From Diphasiastrum complanatum (taxonomy: Eukaryota; Streptophyta; Lycopodiopsida; Lycopodiales; Lycopodiaceae), in contig CM055107.1 in the NCBI GenBank assembly GCA_029204225.1, positions 3,414,706 through 3,478,705 of the forward strand: a DNA stretch of 64,000 nt, given 5' to 3'. The notes under the pieces were generated by a model. The model was not told the origin of the DNA. It did not search any database and saw only the letters and a program-made list of their open reading frames with translations. Every line of letters starts with the position of its first letter. Position 1 is the first letter of the stretch. The position numbers and the translations under genes are program-made. Below, in pieces: positions 49,914-62,012 of the stretch.

Positions 49914-50642
49914 TTATAAAGGAATATGTACATAACAAGTACATCCAAAAACTTTCAAATCACTAAGATTTGGCTTTTTGCCAAACAATACCTCATAAGG
50001 TGTAAGTCCTTTAATGGCACTATTAGTCATTCTGTTACAAAGAAAGTTTGCACATAAATTAGCTTCTCCCCAAAATGAAATAGGAAGAGATGCATCTATT
50101 CTCATAGGTTTAGCACACTCACATAGTGTCCTATTCTTTCTCTCAGCTACTCCATTTTGTTGTGGAGTATATGTACAAGTAAACTCTCTCTTTATGCCAT
50201 TAGTTTCACAAAACTCTTTCATCCTATTGGAGATGTACTCCCCTCCATTATCACTTCTTAATACTTTCAAGCTAGTATTAAGTTGCTTTTCCACAAGAGT
50301 TTTGAACTTTACAAAGGACTCAAAAACTTCACTTTTCTTAGACAAGAGATAAACCCAAGAGTATCTTGATTTATCATCAATAAAAGTGACATACATAAGA
50401 GATCCACCATTTGATTCATGTGAAAATGAATGAACATCCAAGTGTATAAGGTCAAGAGGAGAGTTAGATCTTATCAAAGATCTCTTGAAAGGAAGCTTAT
50501 GAGATTTGGAGAGTCCACAAGCTTCACAAAGCTTGCCACACTTGGATATGGTTTTGGGAAGTCCTTTTGCTAGCTCCTTTGTCACCATGGTCTCCATAGC
50601 TTTGTAGTTAGGATGGCCTAACCTTTTGTGCCATAATTCCAC
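49914..50642 (-). pseudogene. copia integrase
   Basis: 242 codons with the zinc-finger start ELWHKRLGHPNYKAM, C..C near CGKLCEACG, the catalytic core DVHSF...YVTFIDDKSRYSWVYLL, LRSDNGGEYIS, and TPQQNGVAERKNRTL (the Glu of the D,D,E triad), ending LKVFGCTCYVHIP. The catalytic residues look intact; the frame breaks on both sides. Confidence 0.85.
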
Positions 50643-50869
50643 TTAAGTGAGCTCCTCCTTTCAAGATAGAACATGCTCCATGCTTGAAATGTACATCTAA
50701 TCCACTATCCATAAGTTGTCCTACACTCAACAAGTTCTTTGTAATTGAAGGTACATAAAGAACATTGTCTAGAGCTACTTTTTTAGATGATCCTAGACAT
50801 AAAAGAATGGATCCAACACCTACAATCTCACATTCTTGGTCACTTGCAGTGAAGATAAATCTCTTAGAA

Positions 50870-51922
50870 TTATTGTAGATTAGAAAAGTAGTCTTTTTGG
50901 TGAGTCATGTGAGAGCTTGCCCCACTATCAATCCACCAAGTGTCTTGATTAGATGTTTGTGGTGAGGATACCATCAAAGATAGATTGCCTTCTTCCTCCT
51001 CTTCAAGCACAAGATTTCCTTGATTGTCCTTCTCTTGGGCATTCTTCTTCTTGTAGCACTCGGATGCAAAATGTCCCTTTTTTCCAAAAAAGAAACACTT
51101 TAGCTTCTTCTTGTCCTTCTTGCTCTTGCCTTTGGAACTTGATGCTCGATCTTTGTTCTCCATCTCCATGTCTTGAGTCTTCTTGGATGGAAACTTCTTC
51201 TTCTTGCCTTTCAAAGAAAAGTTAGCTTTTTCATCACCATCATTCAAAGATAAGGAACTCATCCTACTTTTGATATGAAGCATTCTACTCTCCTCACTAA
51301 CAAGCACACTTTGAAGTTTTTCAATACTAGGAAGTGAATCTTGAATAGCAAAGGTTTGAACAAGATTGGAATAATCATCTCCTAATCCATTCAAAATCAT
51401 TTGAACTAATTCATCATCTTTGATTTTATCATCTATAGAAGACAACTCCTTATTCAAAGATTTGATCCTAAAGACATAATTTTGGGCACTTTCACTACTT
51501 CCTTTCATGCTTTGAAGGATTTGATTCCTAAGCATGAGTATCCTTGAAGTGTTCTTGGATCCATAAATGGATTTTAATGAATCCCATGCCTCTTTGGATG
51601 TGATACAAGATGAGATTTCTTCCAAAAGTTCATTACTTACATTCATTTTTATGCAATGTAATGCAACTCTACATCTCTTTTTGTACTTAACCAACTCAAT
51701 TCCTCCTTGAGGTTCTACTTCCACCTCAAGTACTATGTCATAAAGATCATGAAGTACAAGCAAAGACTCCATTCGAACTATCCAAGTAGCATAATTAGTG
51801 GATGTAAGTCTTTCACTTGCTTCAAGCAAAAAACCACCCATTGATGCCATTTTTGAATGTGAAAAAGCACTAGAAACTCTTATGGTTTCTCTAAGAAATC
51901 TGAACCTAAAGTCTTCTAACAA
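50870..51922 (-). pseudogene. copia gag and protease start
   Basis: 350 codons. GGFLLEASERLTSTNYATWI is the usual copia gag opening and the capsid region continues to about residue 220. The zinc knuckle reads CFFFGKKGHFASEC, with Phe in place of the second Cys. Protease begins WWIDSGASSHMT near the C terminus, and the frame stops shortly after. The start at 51922 includes a short N-terminal extension; the gag ATG more typical of the family is at about 51850 (MASMGGF). Confidence 0.82.
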
Positions 51923-52452
51923 TTTAGAAAGCTTATAGACTCAATCCTATCACTCATGAACCAATCTAGAATGATGGAAATTTAGATTCTAGTCTCAAAC
52001 TTGCAAAATCACTCCTTAATCTATGATTTTTAGCAATTTCTCTCTTCAACCTCAACATACACTCAAAAAATCAGAGAAGATTAATTAGTGCACCTAATTC
52101 AAGCTTCAATTTTAATTTTTTGGCTGATCTTATCCAAAAACTAATCAAGGGATTAGATTCACTATAGAAAATGCTTGATTTTGCACCAAAAATCACTCAA
52201 ACTGGGTATGTGAGTCAAATTCTACAAATTTTTGAAATTTCTCAGTCAAAACCGGAGCTGTATGGCCTCACACACGTGAAAAGGGTTCCTACAGTCCACA
52301 ACAAGATCTTAACCAAAATTTTTGAGGATAGCTATCAAATCCAACTCGCTACACAAAATTTGACTAGTTTCCAAAAAACTGCTAATTTTGGCTTTGATTT
52401 GGATTAACCCTATCAATTTCAACAAAACCTCTTGTACTAGGCTCATATAAAA

Positions 52453-53027
52453 TGTGCAAAAAGTACAAAAAGGACCAAGAGTGGATTCTAATCTGATCCT
52501 CAAGAGGGATTGGTTGTTAGATTACTTGATCTATCAATCTACTTGAGATTAAGATCAATCTAGATCAATTCTAGATACAAAATCCTAACAAGAACAATCA
52601 TTAATTGAAGGTAGGTGTACTTTTCGGTTTCACACGTGTGAAACACTGTCTGAGTACGGACTCCAACCTAAAAATCAAGTACACATTGATAGCACCTCAA
52701 AACAATCAAAACAAATGTAGACAAAAAAAAAGAGAATCACTCAAAATTGCTTCCAAAACCAAGATTGGTGTCTCACATTGATTATGGCCAAATAAGCCTC
52801 TATATATACACTTTTGGAGCTCGAGGTACGGATCATGCATCAGATCTCACACGTGTGAGGATGCCTTGTCACCATCATGCAATTTGACACTTGGATCAAA
52901 ACTTTCCATTTTGGGCATTTTTGGTCTATTTTCCTACTATATGGAGATCTTCATGGAAATCTTTTAGAAGCAAAAACTCGCCTACTTCAGCTATTTCCAC
53001 ACGTGTGAGCTGTCCTCTAAACATGGG
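52453..53027 (-). repeat. 5' LTR of copia element, truncated
   Basis: Same sequence as 47232-47805 with few differences (for example CACACGTGTGAAAC here against CACACGTGGTGAAAC in the left copy). Breaks off after ACATGG, where unrelated sequence begins. Confidence 0.82.
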
Positions 53028-53242
53028 ATGTGACACCTATTCAAAATATTTGGCTCATGCAGTCCCGTAAAGACAACCCAGCCTCTATCATCAAGGATCA
53101 TCATGCAAAGATCCAAACTAGCCTCAAGCGTCTGACCATTTATTCCAAGTAGAATCTCCATCTACCATGCCATCCACCATATACCCCTTAGGCAAGTCCA
53201 CCAACACCAAATCTGCACTGTAAGATGTTCTCTTTCCCTTTC

Positions 53243-53761
53243 TCAATTACGAGGTGAAGAGTTTATCTCCATAAAATTTTTCAAAACATTGGTATTTGCT
53301 AGGGTTGTCTCCACTAGACAATGAAAATCTCGAATAGAACAAATGCTGTCGCAAAGGACCTTTATGGACGAAGTAATTTTAGTTTTGACTCCAACCATAT
53401 CCATCTTAGTGAATTCATAGTCTTCTCTCCTCATTTTCAAAGTTGGTACTTGTTGGAATGTATCATCAACTTTTTGAGGAGTTGAGTCTACCTTCTTCTT
53501 TCCTTTTTTGTCCACAATTTGAATATATTTATTTGGGCCTAGATCAGCCATGGATTTTTTTTTTGCAGCCATTGTCTGGGCTAGTGTGTCATCCGCATCA
53601 TCAACAACAAGTCTACCTTTTTCATGAAGCTCGTATTGAGTGGTTTTTGGGACAAGGCATAAGCCATCCTTGAAGTCAATCCACCAAGGACAATACTTGA
53701 TCTCCCACTCACTCATGCTCCAACTCCTTCCAACATTTACCTTGGCGGAGTACATACTCAT
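53243..53761 (-). CDS. Hypothetical protein, 172 codons, retroelement-like context
   Basis: Not recognised. It starts MSMYSAKVNVGRSW, has WEIKYCPWWIDFKDG, and a Lys-rich middle (AAKKKSMADLGPNKY, DKKGKKKVD). About 100 bases downstream, in another frame, DLVLVDLPKGYMVDGMVDGD recalls gypsy protease-region sequence, so this may be the gag-side part of a broken gypsy element. No zinc knuckle or RT. It could be a chance open frame. Confidence 0.3.
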   Translation of the reverse strand: MSMYSAKVNVGRSWSMSEWEIKYCPWWIDFKDGLCLVPKTTQYELHEKGRLVVDDADDTLAQTMAAKKKSMADLGPNKYIQIVDKKGKKKVDSTPQKVDDTFQQVPTLKMRREDYEFTKMDMVGVKTKITSSIKVLCDSICSIRDFHCLVETTLANTNVLKNFMEINSSPRN

Positions 53762-54339
53762 CTCTCACTTAATTGAGACTTGATTCCACATGTGAACATC
53801 ATATGACATTTCCATTATAATTTTTGTGAATTCTGGTGATGTAAAGCAAAAAAAATAGCTCAAACTAAAAATTCAAAAAAATGGGGCAATCGAATGTCAA
53901 AGCTGCTATGGATTGTTGACCCTAAACATGGAGAGACATGGTTCAAATATGTGACTACAAAAATATTGGAAGAAAAAGAGTTTAACATGGGACTAGAGAA
54001 ACTCAACACATATTGGGGGGTTTAGGTGGATTTCAACATATTCAAATCTGTACCATTGGGGGGTTTGCTAGTGAATCATCCATTTGAGAGCATCACTTGT
54101 TTGTGGTTAGAAAGAAAAGATAAGAAAACGAACACGAAAAGAAGCGAACTCGAAACTCAAATGAGAAACGAACTCGAAAGAAAAGTGTTCGTGCGTAGCC
54201 AGTGAGCTATATTACTCTTTCCCTAAGCATGACTACGCCTATCAGAAATGCACAGAACGTTAGTGATAGAAATCACGGTCGATCTGATTACGTAGCCAAA
54301 CATTAAGTAACAAAACATCAAAAGGATAATTTGTCCCAA

Positions 54340-54485
54340 ACAGCTAGACAAATTATTATTCGCGAATGATTCGCGAAGAGCTAGACTGAGCTCAACTGAT
54401 AATCAATCGCGAATTAGTCACGATAGGCAAGACTAAATGTTAGTCGCGAGCAGCTAGACTAATAATAATTCGCTAAGAGCAGATT
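54340..54485. repeat. Imperfect repeats with AGCTAGAC and TTCGCGAA palindromes
   Basis: AGCTAGAC(T/A) occurs three times, each near a TCGCGA-type palindrome (TTCGCGAATGATTCGCGAA, AATCGCGAATT, GTCGCGAGC). Lies just beyond the end of the copia fragment. Confidence 0.6.
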
Positions 54486-54996
54486 ACCAGATTGAGCAAT
54501 AAGAGAGTTAGACAGAATGTAGAAAAGCATAGTATGAAAAACACACATGCACCATAAAACTTGAAGAGACAAGGCATAGCCATAGGTTACTTGTGAAACC
54601 ATCAATAAGAGTAGAAAAGCAAGAGACAACTTTCTTGCTCGTTGATGAAGAAAGGTCAACATCCGAGTGTTCAGATGTTTTGTCTTGGTAGAAGACATCA
54701 AATATGGATCCAAATGTGATTTTGCCATAGAACAAGCCACTCTTGGCTTGATCTCCTTGACCATTGAAGACATAAATATGAAATTGGAAACATGCAACTT
54801 CCTATGCCATACTTCCTTCTTGGAAACACAAGTCATTAATGCAACATCACATGTCCTTGCATTCTCATGTACATCTAACTTGAAATGCCTCCATATCTAG
54901 ATCCACTTGCTAGGATCTCATCACATTTCTTTATAAAACAATTATTGACATTGAATTCCACTTCAAAACCATCATCACATAATTTTCCAACACTAA
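54459..54996 (-). pseudogene. copia integrase start, frameshifted
   Basis: EVWHRKLHVSNFIFMSSMVK near 54815-54755 corresponds to the integrase zinc-finger start, preceded by YGGIS/FKL-like sequence. The remainder is broken over two frames and ends at the repeat region. Confidence 0.65.
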
Positions 54997-57186
54997 TCAC
55001 ATTCTTCGTGAGATTAGGAATATAAAGTACATTGGAAGTGATAAACTCATAGAAGATGCGAGATTCAAGGAACAAATTCCAACTCCTTCAATTGAACATG
55101 CATCACCAACAGTTGTGTATATTGAATCTTTAAGTTCTTGAAAAGGTTCTAGAGAAACAAAAGAACTTTTAGTGCAACTCATGTGTGATGATGCACCACT
55201 ATCAATATACCAAGATATATCATGAAAGGGTAAAGAGGAGAAGCTAGACATCATGAGAGCTGCCTCTCCACAACTTGCATGTGAATCTTCTATGGTATAA
55301 TTGGCTTGATCTTCTTGAGTTTTCTTCTTGAAGATAGAAGAATGAGTTGAATCATCTTCTACTCCTCCTTGATCTTTGTCCTTTGATTTGTCCTTGGTGA
55401 AGGCTTGAGAAAATTTGTTCTTGCTCCTCCCTCTTGACTTGTCCTTGGCAAAGTGAGCTTTGCCATAACCACCATCCTTCCTTGAAAGTGTATTGATCTT
55501 CAGCAGCTTGTTCTTTTGCCTACATTCTTCAGCAATAAGAACATCATGAAGAGTTTCCATAGATGGTAGCTCCTCCATGATAGCATAAGTTTGCACAAAA
55601 TTTGAATACTCTTTTCTAAGTCCATGAAGGACTTCTTGAACAAGTTGACTATTCCCTAGAGTATCACCTATGCATGTTATCTCTCTGTGAAGATCTTTAA
55701 TTCTCATTACAAAACTTGAAGCACTTTCATCAACTCTTTGAAAACTAGAAAAGATATGATTTCTAAGAGTAAGAAGTCTTGATGTGATCTTTGCTTCATA
55801 ACTGTTCTTAAAGATTTCCCAAGCCTGCTTGTCTAAGTTGCATGAACTGATTTCTCTCAACATCTCATCAGAGATGTCCAATTTGATGATATGGAGAGCA
55901 ATCCTTGCTCTCTTCTTGAACCTCTGAGCCTCATCACAAGCTTCAGGTTCAACTTCAATTCCTAATACTATGTCCATTACACCATATAGAACCAACAAAG
56001 ATTCTATTCTCTCCTTCCAAACTGAATAGTTTGAGGTATTTAGTCTCTCACTAGCTTCAAAGAGAAAATCTCCTATAGATGCCATGAATGTGAAGACTTC
56101 TTGTAAATGGACAACAAATGGAATTGAATATATTTGAGCTTGTTTCTAACAAACTAAATGTTGCTACACTTCTCACTATAGGAATTTTCAGAAGGTGTAC
56201 TACCAAATCCTATGTGAAATCTTGCAACTGAATTTGAGATAGGTCTCAAATATTCCACCAATACAATGCAAACTAGATCAACCTCTCAAAGTGAATTGGA
56301 GTATAGACAAATTTTGGTTCTTTCTTATTTTGGCACGCGTGGAATGCTTAAAGACAACACTATTGACTCAAAAATACTCAAATTGTTTGAAGCAATGTGT
56401 TAAATGACTCAAAACTTTGTCTAGATCTCGAGTTTGTTGGATTGATATACACAAGAAATGGATTTTGAATGTGTTGCTTCTCTTTTACAATAGGAACAAA
56501 AAACAATTGGGTATTCTACCAAATCCTATGCAAAAACTTGCAACAGTTATGTGAGTTCTTGCTCATAACAATTAATCAATCACTATGAATTTGGATCTAG
56601 CCTCTATCTACTGATGAAGCACTTACAATTCTGATGTCAAATTTTACCACGAGTTTCAAATGAATGAAAAACACTCTGGAAACCCACATGCAACTCAAAC
56701 ACAACCCTTTGTGTGAAATGATGTGACTGTGACAACAGATTCTTGACTTATCCAATTCTACCTTTGATTGACTACACAAACTGTGAATGATGAGTCATGC
56801 AATTAACCTGATCAAACTAAAAAGTGTCCACTTGGGTTTCTTTAAGAGCTTATAACTCCTAATAGGTTCATCAGATTGATTTGGAACTGTTTGCAATGGA
56901 AAGTAGACTCTTCTAGCTTTCCAACAGCTATAATTCACTACCTTTGGATCTAACATCAAGGAAATAGAATGAAATGAAGTATTATGGATTTCACACGTCT
57001 GAAAAGTCAGAATTCCGTACAACCTGTATTCAGACCTGAAAATATCAGTTCTAACCTCATTCATCCAAAAACTATTCAGAAATAGATAGCAGAAAAGTGT
57101 AAACAACTTCCTAGCTTGAATTGTCACAAAATTCTTCAAACATCTATTGTTAGTAGCATTCAAAGCATGGTATGGCTCTGATACCA
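54480..57186 (-). mobile_element. Ty1/copia fragment: PBS, leader, gag, protease, start of integrase
   Basis: On the minus strand TGGTATCAGAGCC (57174-57186) is the initiator tRNA-Met PBS. It follows an LTR end reading ...GATTTTTAACA, so the 5' LTR begins at 57187 and extends right. A long leader (57173-56086), gag, protease and the start of integrase follow; the element is cut near 54480 with no RT. The LTR holds another CACACGTGTG palindrome near 57206. Confidence 0.8.
54997..56085 (-). pseudogene. copia gag and protease
   Basis: 362 codons beginning MASIGDFLFEASERLNTSNY, with the capsid region RMRIKDLHREI-like segment and a Lys/Asp-rich region. The protease site [13 protein letters not shown] is near residue 300. 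No CCHC knuckle is present between the Lys-rich region and protease, although one is expected there. Related to, but clearly diverged from, the gag at 50870-51922. Confidence 0.82.
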
Positions 57187-58031
57187 TGTTAAAAATCCAG
57201 CAACTTCACACGTGTGGGGAACCACAACAAAAGTGTGAATGATCTTTACCATGCTTTATGGTGGCACACAGATCACCTGTAGAGTAATACTACAATCTAC
57301 ATATAGATCTGAGGCTAGAGCACAATCTAGAATGCTACAGATCAAAGCTACATTAATTCCTCACAAATAGGGAAAGTACACAAGCATAATAATGTATGAT
57401 GAAGACATCAATCTTGAGTTAGAGAGAGAATACAATTACAAGCAAAATAGCATGAGATCCAATTTTGACATTATGACCTTACAAAAGCTTGATTCATCAT
57501 TTGAAATGAATGAGAACCATATGTACATATATAGGAGAGCCAAAATTCGTGGTACTACTAGCATTCAATGCATTCCGTACACCTATTCAAGTGTAAACTA
57601 CCACTATATTGACACCTAACAACTTGCATGCAAAGATTGCACCTAACTTCTGCCTACTTTATCCAAATGTCAATTTCTCAACTAGACAAATACAAAACTA
57701 CATGCATGTGTCCATTACTATATTTGCATGCCTTGCATGTCACAATGAAAACTTAGGACACAATGCATTTATGATGGCTCAATTTTCTACAAGGTCATAT
57801 TAGACCATTTCCATGTGTATTTCTACATGCATGTCAATCTAGACATTGTGAACATTGTTGCATGTCATACTAGACCAACTAGACTTTATGCATGTCATTG
57901 GAACTTGATCTACCTAACCCAAACTCGTCCTATTCTACAAGGATATGTGCTCAATTCACACACCTTGGATATGTACAATCAATTTACATGGGTAGAACCC
58001 CCAAAATCAACATATGTAAGATAGATATGTT
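57187..58031 (-). repeat. 5' LTR of copia element and unassigned sequence
   Basis: LTR starts TGTTAAAAATCCAGC at 57187; its outer end was not identified and no second copy lies in the window. No gene in this interval. Confidence 0.5.
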
Positions 58032-58436
58032 TTACAATAATTCACATCGTAGACGGCTTTGTTCTGATGGAGCGTGGAGGGCAAGAGAAGGTTTCATTTT
58101 GGTCGTTTGCCTTCTCTCGTACTGGACCGCAAAAGATTCTCTTGATAGACCACAAAAGATTCTTGTTTGTGAATCTTTTGTGTTTGCAAACCGTTTGTCT
58201 TCGTTTCCTTTGACTTTTGTGTTCGTGAAACTTTTTGTGCTTCTTGTCTCCTGACTTTCGTGTTCACGAACATCTTCGTCAGGCTGAGGGTTGAAAGCTA
58301 GAAAGGCTTTGCAGTTAGAAACATTTTGTTTCTTCAGCTCTCTCTCAAAGCATGATAGCTTTACGATCCCAAGACTGCTCCTTTGTCTCTCAAAGAGTCC
58401 TTTGTCCAGGGCTTTAGTGAAGATGTCCGCAGACAT
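58032..58436 (-). pseudogene. copia RNase H C-terminal end and 3' flank
   Basis: MSADIFTKALDKGLFERQRS followed by SLGI is the standard end of copia RNase H. The frame continues through Lys/Thr-rich sequence with repeated ACGAACACAAAAGTC-like units, probably the 3' untranslated part. It is joined at about 58436 to gypsy integrase. Confidence 0.7.
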
Positions 58437-58958
58437 CTGCCTTGGCTTCGACCCACTTGGTGAGATAGTCCATGGCTACGATTATGTATCGAGCTTGGGT
58501 ACTCCTAGCTGCAGGGTGAATTGGATTGATGTAATCCAATCCCACTCTTCGAATGGTGCTTGGGTTAAGACCGGGTGCAGTAGGTCATAATTCAATCTCG
58601 TTGCTCTCCTCGCCCTTTGGCACACATCACACTTTCTCAAGTATTCCTCCATATCCTTATGAATCGTTGGCCACCAATATCCTGATTGTAGAATCTTGCA
58701 AATTGTAATGTCGGATGTAAAATGGCCTCCACCCATGTCTTCATGTGAGAGCGAAATGATTTGGGTGGCCTCATGTGGAAGAATACACCGTCGAAGAATC
58801 CCATCTGGTCCTCTTCGATACAATTGGCCGACAATCAGTTGATAAGATCTAGCTTTCATGATCAATTTTTGCTGATCCGCCTTTGGTAGTGATTTGTCTG
58901 GTTGGGCCCGCATTAGATATTCAACAATGTCGGCAGCCCATTCTAGTACCGTGTCCAC
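58437..58958 (-). pseudogene. gypsy integrase N-terminal part
   Basis: H/H zinc-finger region with SHEDMGGGHFTSD and WWPTIHKDMEEYLRKCDVCQ, then (in another frame) ARYIIVAMDYLTKWVEAKA, which contains the second half of the first catalytic block. The catalytic core then stops at the junction with copia. Confidence 0.78.
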
Positions 58959-60144
58959 ATAAAATAAGGCAGCATCGGCCAGCTCATTGTGGGTTGGGTT
59001 GCAACCTCCTTCCCCTTGTGGACTACTATCCGAAAATCAAACTCCAACAACAGTAGTAGCCATCTGGTGATTCTCCCGGTGTTGCAAGTTCTGTTAACGA
59101 GATAGAGCAAGGGTTGATGGTCCGTATAAAAAACAAAATGTGTGGCCATCAAGTAGTGCCGAAATTTCTTAACCACATAGATCATCGCCAGTGCTTTCTG
59201 CTCTGTGGTTGAATAATTCATTTCTGTATCACTGAGCTGTTGGCTTGCAAATCGGATTGGAAAATCTTTTTTGTGTTCATCTGGCTATGTTAAGACTGCT
59301 CCAACTGCATAGTTTGATGCGTCCGTATGCACATGAAACTCAATGGACCAATTGGGTGGACGTAAGATTGGTGCTGAAACCAATGCATCCTTAAGCTTTA
59401 GAGCTTCCTTGTTCCAATGTGGATTCGTTGTGAGTTTGTAAATTGGTCGGGCTAACTCCGCAAAATCCAGAATGAAGATCCTATAATAGTTAGCATGACC
59501 CATAAAGATGTAGACTTCGCGGATCGTCCCCGGTGATGGTAGATCAACAATGATCCTGATCTTTGATAGGTCTGTGGCGATCCTGTGTCTTGACACTATA
59601 TGGCTGAGAATCAATCCATGTGTAACCCAAAATTGACATTTTTCTAAATTCAAGGAGATATGAAAATTGCAACATTTTTGTAGCACTTTCTTCAAATTGG
59701 ATAAGCATTCTGAGTCTGGTCCATGCACGCACAGATCGTCCAAGAAATTTCCAGAAATATTTGCAGATATTCTTTGAATGCCGCTTGCAGGACATGCTGA
59801 AAAGTGCTTGGGGCATTGCAAAGTCCGAATGGCATCACCTTATAGGCATAGGTTCCCCATTCGGTGGCGAATGCTGTCTTATGCTGGTTTTGGAGTGCTG
59901 TCTTCACCTGGTTGTAGTTGCTGAAGCCGTCTAAAAAACTGTAGGCTTCGGCGCCAGCTACTATATCGAGGACACTTTCCGTAAATAGTAAAGGGAAATG
60001 ATCCTTTTTGGTGACTGCATTGAGCACCTTCAGATTCACACAGATTCGCATTTTGCCGTTCTTCTTGGGTACTATAACTATCGACGATACCCATTCCGTG
60101 TGTTTGATTTCATGAATGAAATCTGCATCTAACAGCTTCTGCAA
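58943..60144 (-). pseudogene. gypsy reverse transcriptase and RNase H
   Basis: RT: WVSSIVIVPKKNGKMRICV, AYSFLDGFSNYNQV, YAYKVMPFGLCNAPSTFQ, then after a frame change FLDDLCVHG (catalytic FLDD). RNase H: HTDASNYAVGAVLT, then after another change NYSTTEQKALAMIYVVKKFR and FYTDHQPLLYLV. The FLDD-L-x-V-x-G form and the protease type suggest a non-chromoviral lineage different from the element at 16740; that is tentative. Confidence 0.82.
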
Positions 60145-60292
60145 CTCCTACTTGATCAGCTCTGTGTAGTTCGGGTTGCAGCGGTAGTAACGACTCACCT
60201 TGGGGACTGCCCCATCCATGAAGGGTATGGTGTGTTGGACTACAGTTGGTGGAATGCCCTTCAGATCACTATAACTCTAGGCAAAACAATAT

Positions 60293-61051
60293 TTATACTC
60301 CACCAACAATGATCGTAGCCTCTTGAACTATGTGTCTCTTGAACTGTGTGGGCGTTAACTGCTCTCCCACATGCACTATCTTTTCTTCTTCACCTGGCTC
60401 GACAAGGTTCATCGGCTGTGTTCGTGCAGGTCCCTCAAAGACTTCTTCCGCTGGTGCCTGACTTTGATCAGGTTCTTGCTGGGCTTGTGACATCATAATT
60501 ATCACGTCGTCCAAGGTATAATTCTTGAAAGTCTCAGACATCTCGTGAACTGGAGCTCGTCGAGATTACTCCTTTAGCATATTGATCTTAGTTCGACTGA
60601 TTATCTTTTGATTTTCTGTCATCTAAGTAGAGGATGACGCTGTATCTGACTCCATCTTGATTGACTTCAAGGAATCCAACACCTTCTTTTTGTCCTTTTT
60701 TGTCATTTTGGTGGATTCGTCCTTGTTGTCTTTCATCGGAACTAACATGACATTCGCCTCGTGGTTGGGAATATCAACATTGACTGTAGCTATAGCCTCC
60801 TCGGGTAGATCACTCCATCGGATTACCTGGTTGTAGCGATGTTTCAACCGATTCTTCTTATTCACAGGTACCTTTGGTGGATCGATCCTTGAGACCTTCG
60901 CCATAGCAGACTTTTGCGGCGGTTGAGCTAGTACTTTCTTGATTTTGTAACGATCTGGGTCCATGTGGTGTAGGACCTGCTCATCAGTCAGCTCATTGAT
61001 CTCCTTATTATAAGTTAGAGCATGTTGCCAAGGGACTAGATCATCGTCCAC
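60293..61051 (-). pseudogene. gypsy pol linker between protease and RT
   Basis: Two open stretches (60293-60541 and 60623-61051) with no catalytic motif. Hydrophilic, with a Lys-rich region KMTKKDKKKVLDSLKSIKM. Position between protease and RT identifies it. Confidence 0.55.
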
Positions 61052-61057
61052 TGGGTT

Positions 61058-61765
61058 CTAAATAGGTTCCACTGACAGCCATGCTACATTTATCATATTC
61101 ACCCCAAATGTGATTGGTGTGTCCATAGTGTCACATCTAGGTGAAGATGTGATGGGCTCAGGATCTGATTCATATTGACATGTCTGGCAGTCAATAATTG
61201 CTAATGCATCCGTCCATCTCACGACATCCGTCTCTGAATCATAGTGACCATCCTTGGCTGGCCTTGGGCGATCAATCGTGTGATCTGTCATGGATGATCC
61301 GTCATCAGCTTTGGGTGCAATAGGTTTTACTGCCCATGTGGCTGGATCAACCTTTACAGCCTGTTCTCTGTTCTCAAAGGTGAGTTTCCATGTACCCGAG
61401 TTGTGTACTACTTGCACAATCCTCAACCATGGTCTTCTCAGTAAAACACGATATGCAGTTGGGGATTCAGGTATATCCATGACTACAAAAGTGCTCACAA
61501 ACTCCATGCCTGCTATTTTTATAGGGATATCGACAATTACACCCTTTGGTTTTACACTGGATTGATATGCTAGCTTGATGGCGAATCTTGCTGGCTTCAA
61601 CCCTTGTAGACCCCATTTTTCATATAAAATAGTGGAGATCGGATTGACACTTGATCTTCCATCTACTAATGCTGCCTCTTCCTTGTATCTCTTGTGTTTG
61701 ATTGGCAAGGTGATGTTGTGTTCCTCACTTTCCCACGCTGTGGAGGACGTTACTTGTTTCTTCAT
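61058..61765 (-). pseudogene. gypsy retropepsin-like protease region
   Basis: EAALVDGRSSVNPIS carries the D-G-x-S active-site form found in one group of gypsy elements. It is followed by VIVDIPIKIAGMEF and VVMDIPESPTAYRVLLRRPW, the rest of the protease fold. Confidence 0.65.
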
Positions 61766-62012
61766 AGCCCGTACAATATATGGGCTCAGGCGCTACTGGC
61801 TCCTCATCTGCTTTGGCCCATTCAGCTAAAAGGCTTTTTGCTTGTGGTGCAATCCGCAGTAGTTCCCCGAGTGGTAAACCAACACGGCTTGCCAGTAAAA
61901 TTGTGAGCCTTTAAGTGTGTGGTTCCTTGGGCTCCACCATGTGAAAAGGTGGTTCATGACAATGCAACCGATCATTCTGATCAGTGCACAATGGCGAGGC
62001 CGCTTGCGGTTC

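Larger units (their letters stand above)
47232..53027 (-). mobile_element. Ty1/copia element with 741-bp 3' LTR and truncated 5' LTR
   Basis: The complete left (3') LTR spans 47232-47972, with TGTG...CACA ends. The right copy (52453-about 53027) is the same sequence truncated on its outer side at ACATGG. Between them gag, protease, integrase, RT and RNase H are in copia order on the minus strand. A purine-rich GAGGAG precedes the 3' LTR. No initiator tRNA-Met PBS follows the 5' LTR, so the primer is unclear. LTR copies differ at several positions and the coding frames are broken, so this is much older than the chromovirus. Confidence 0.88.
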
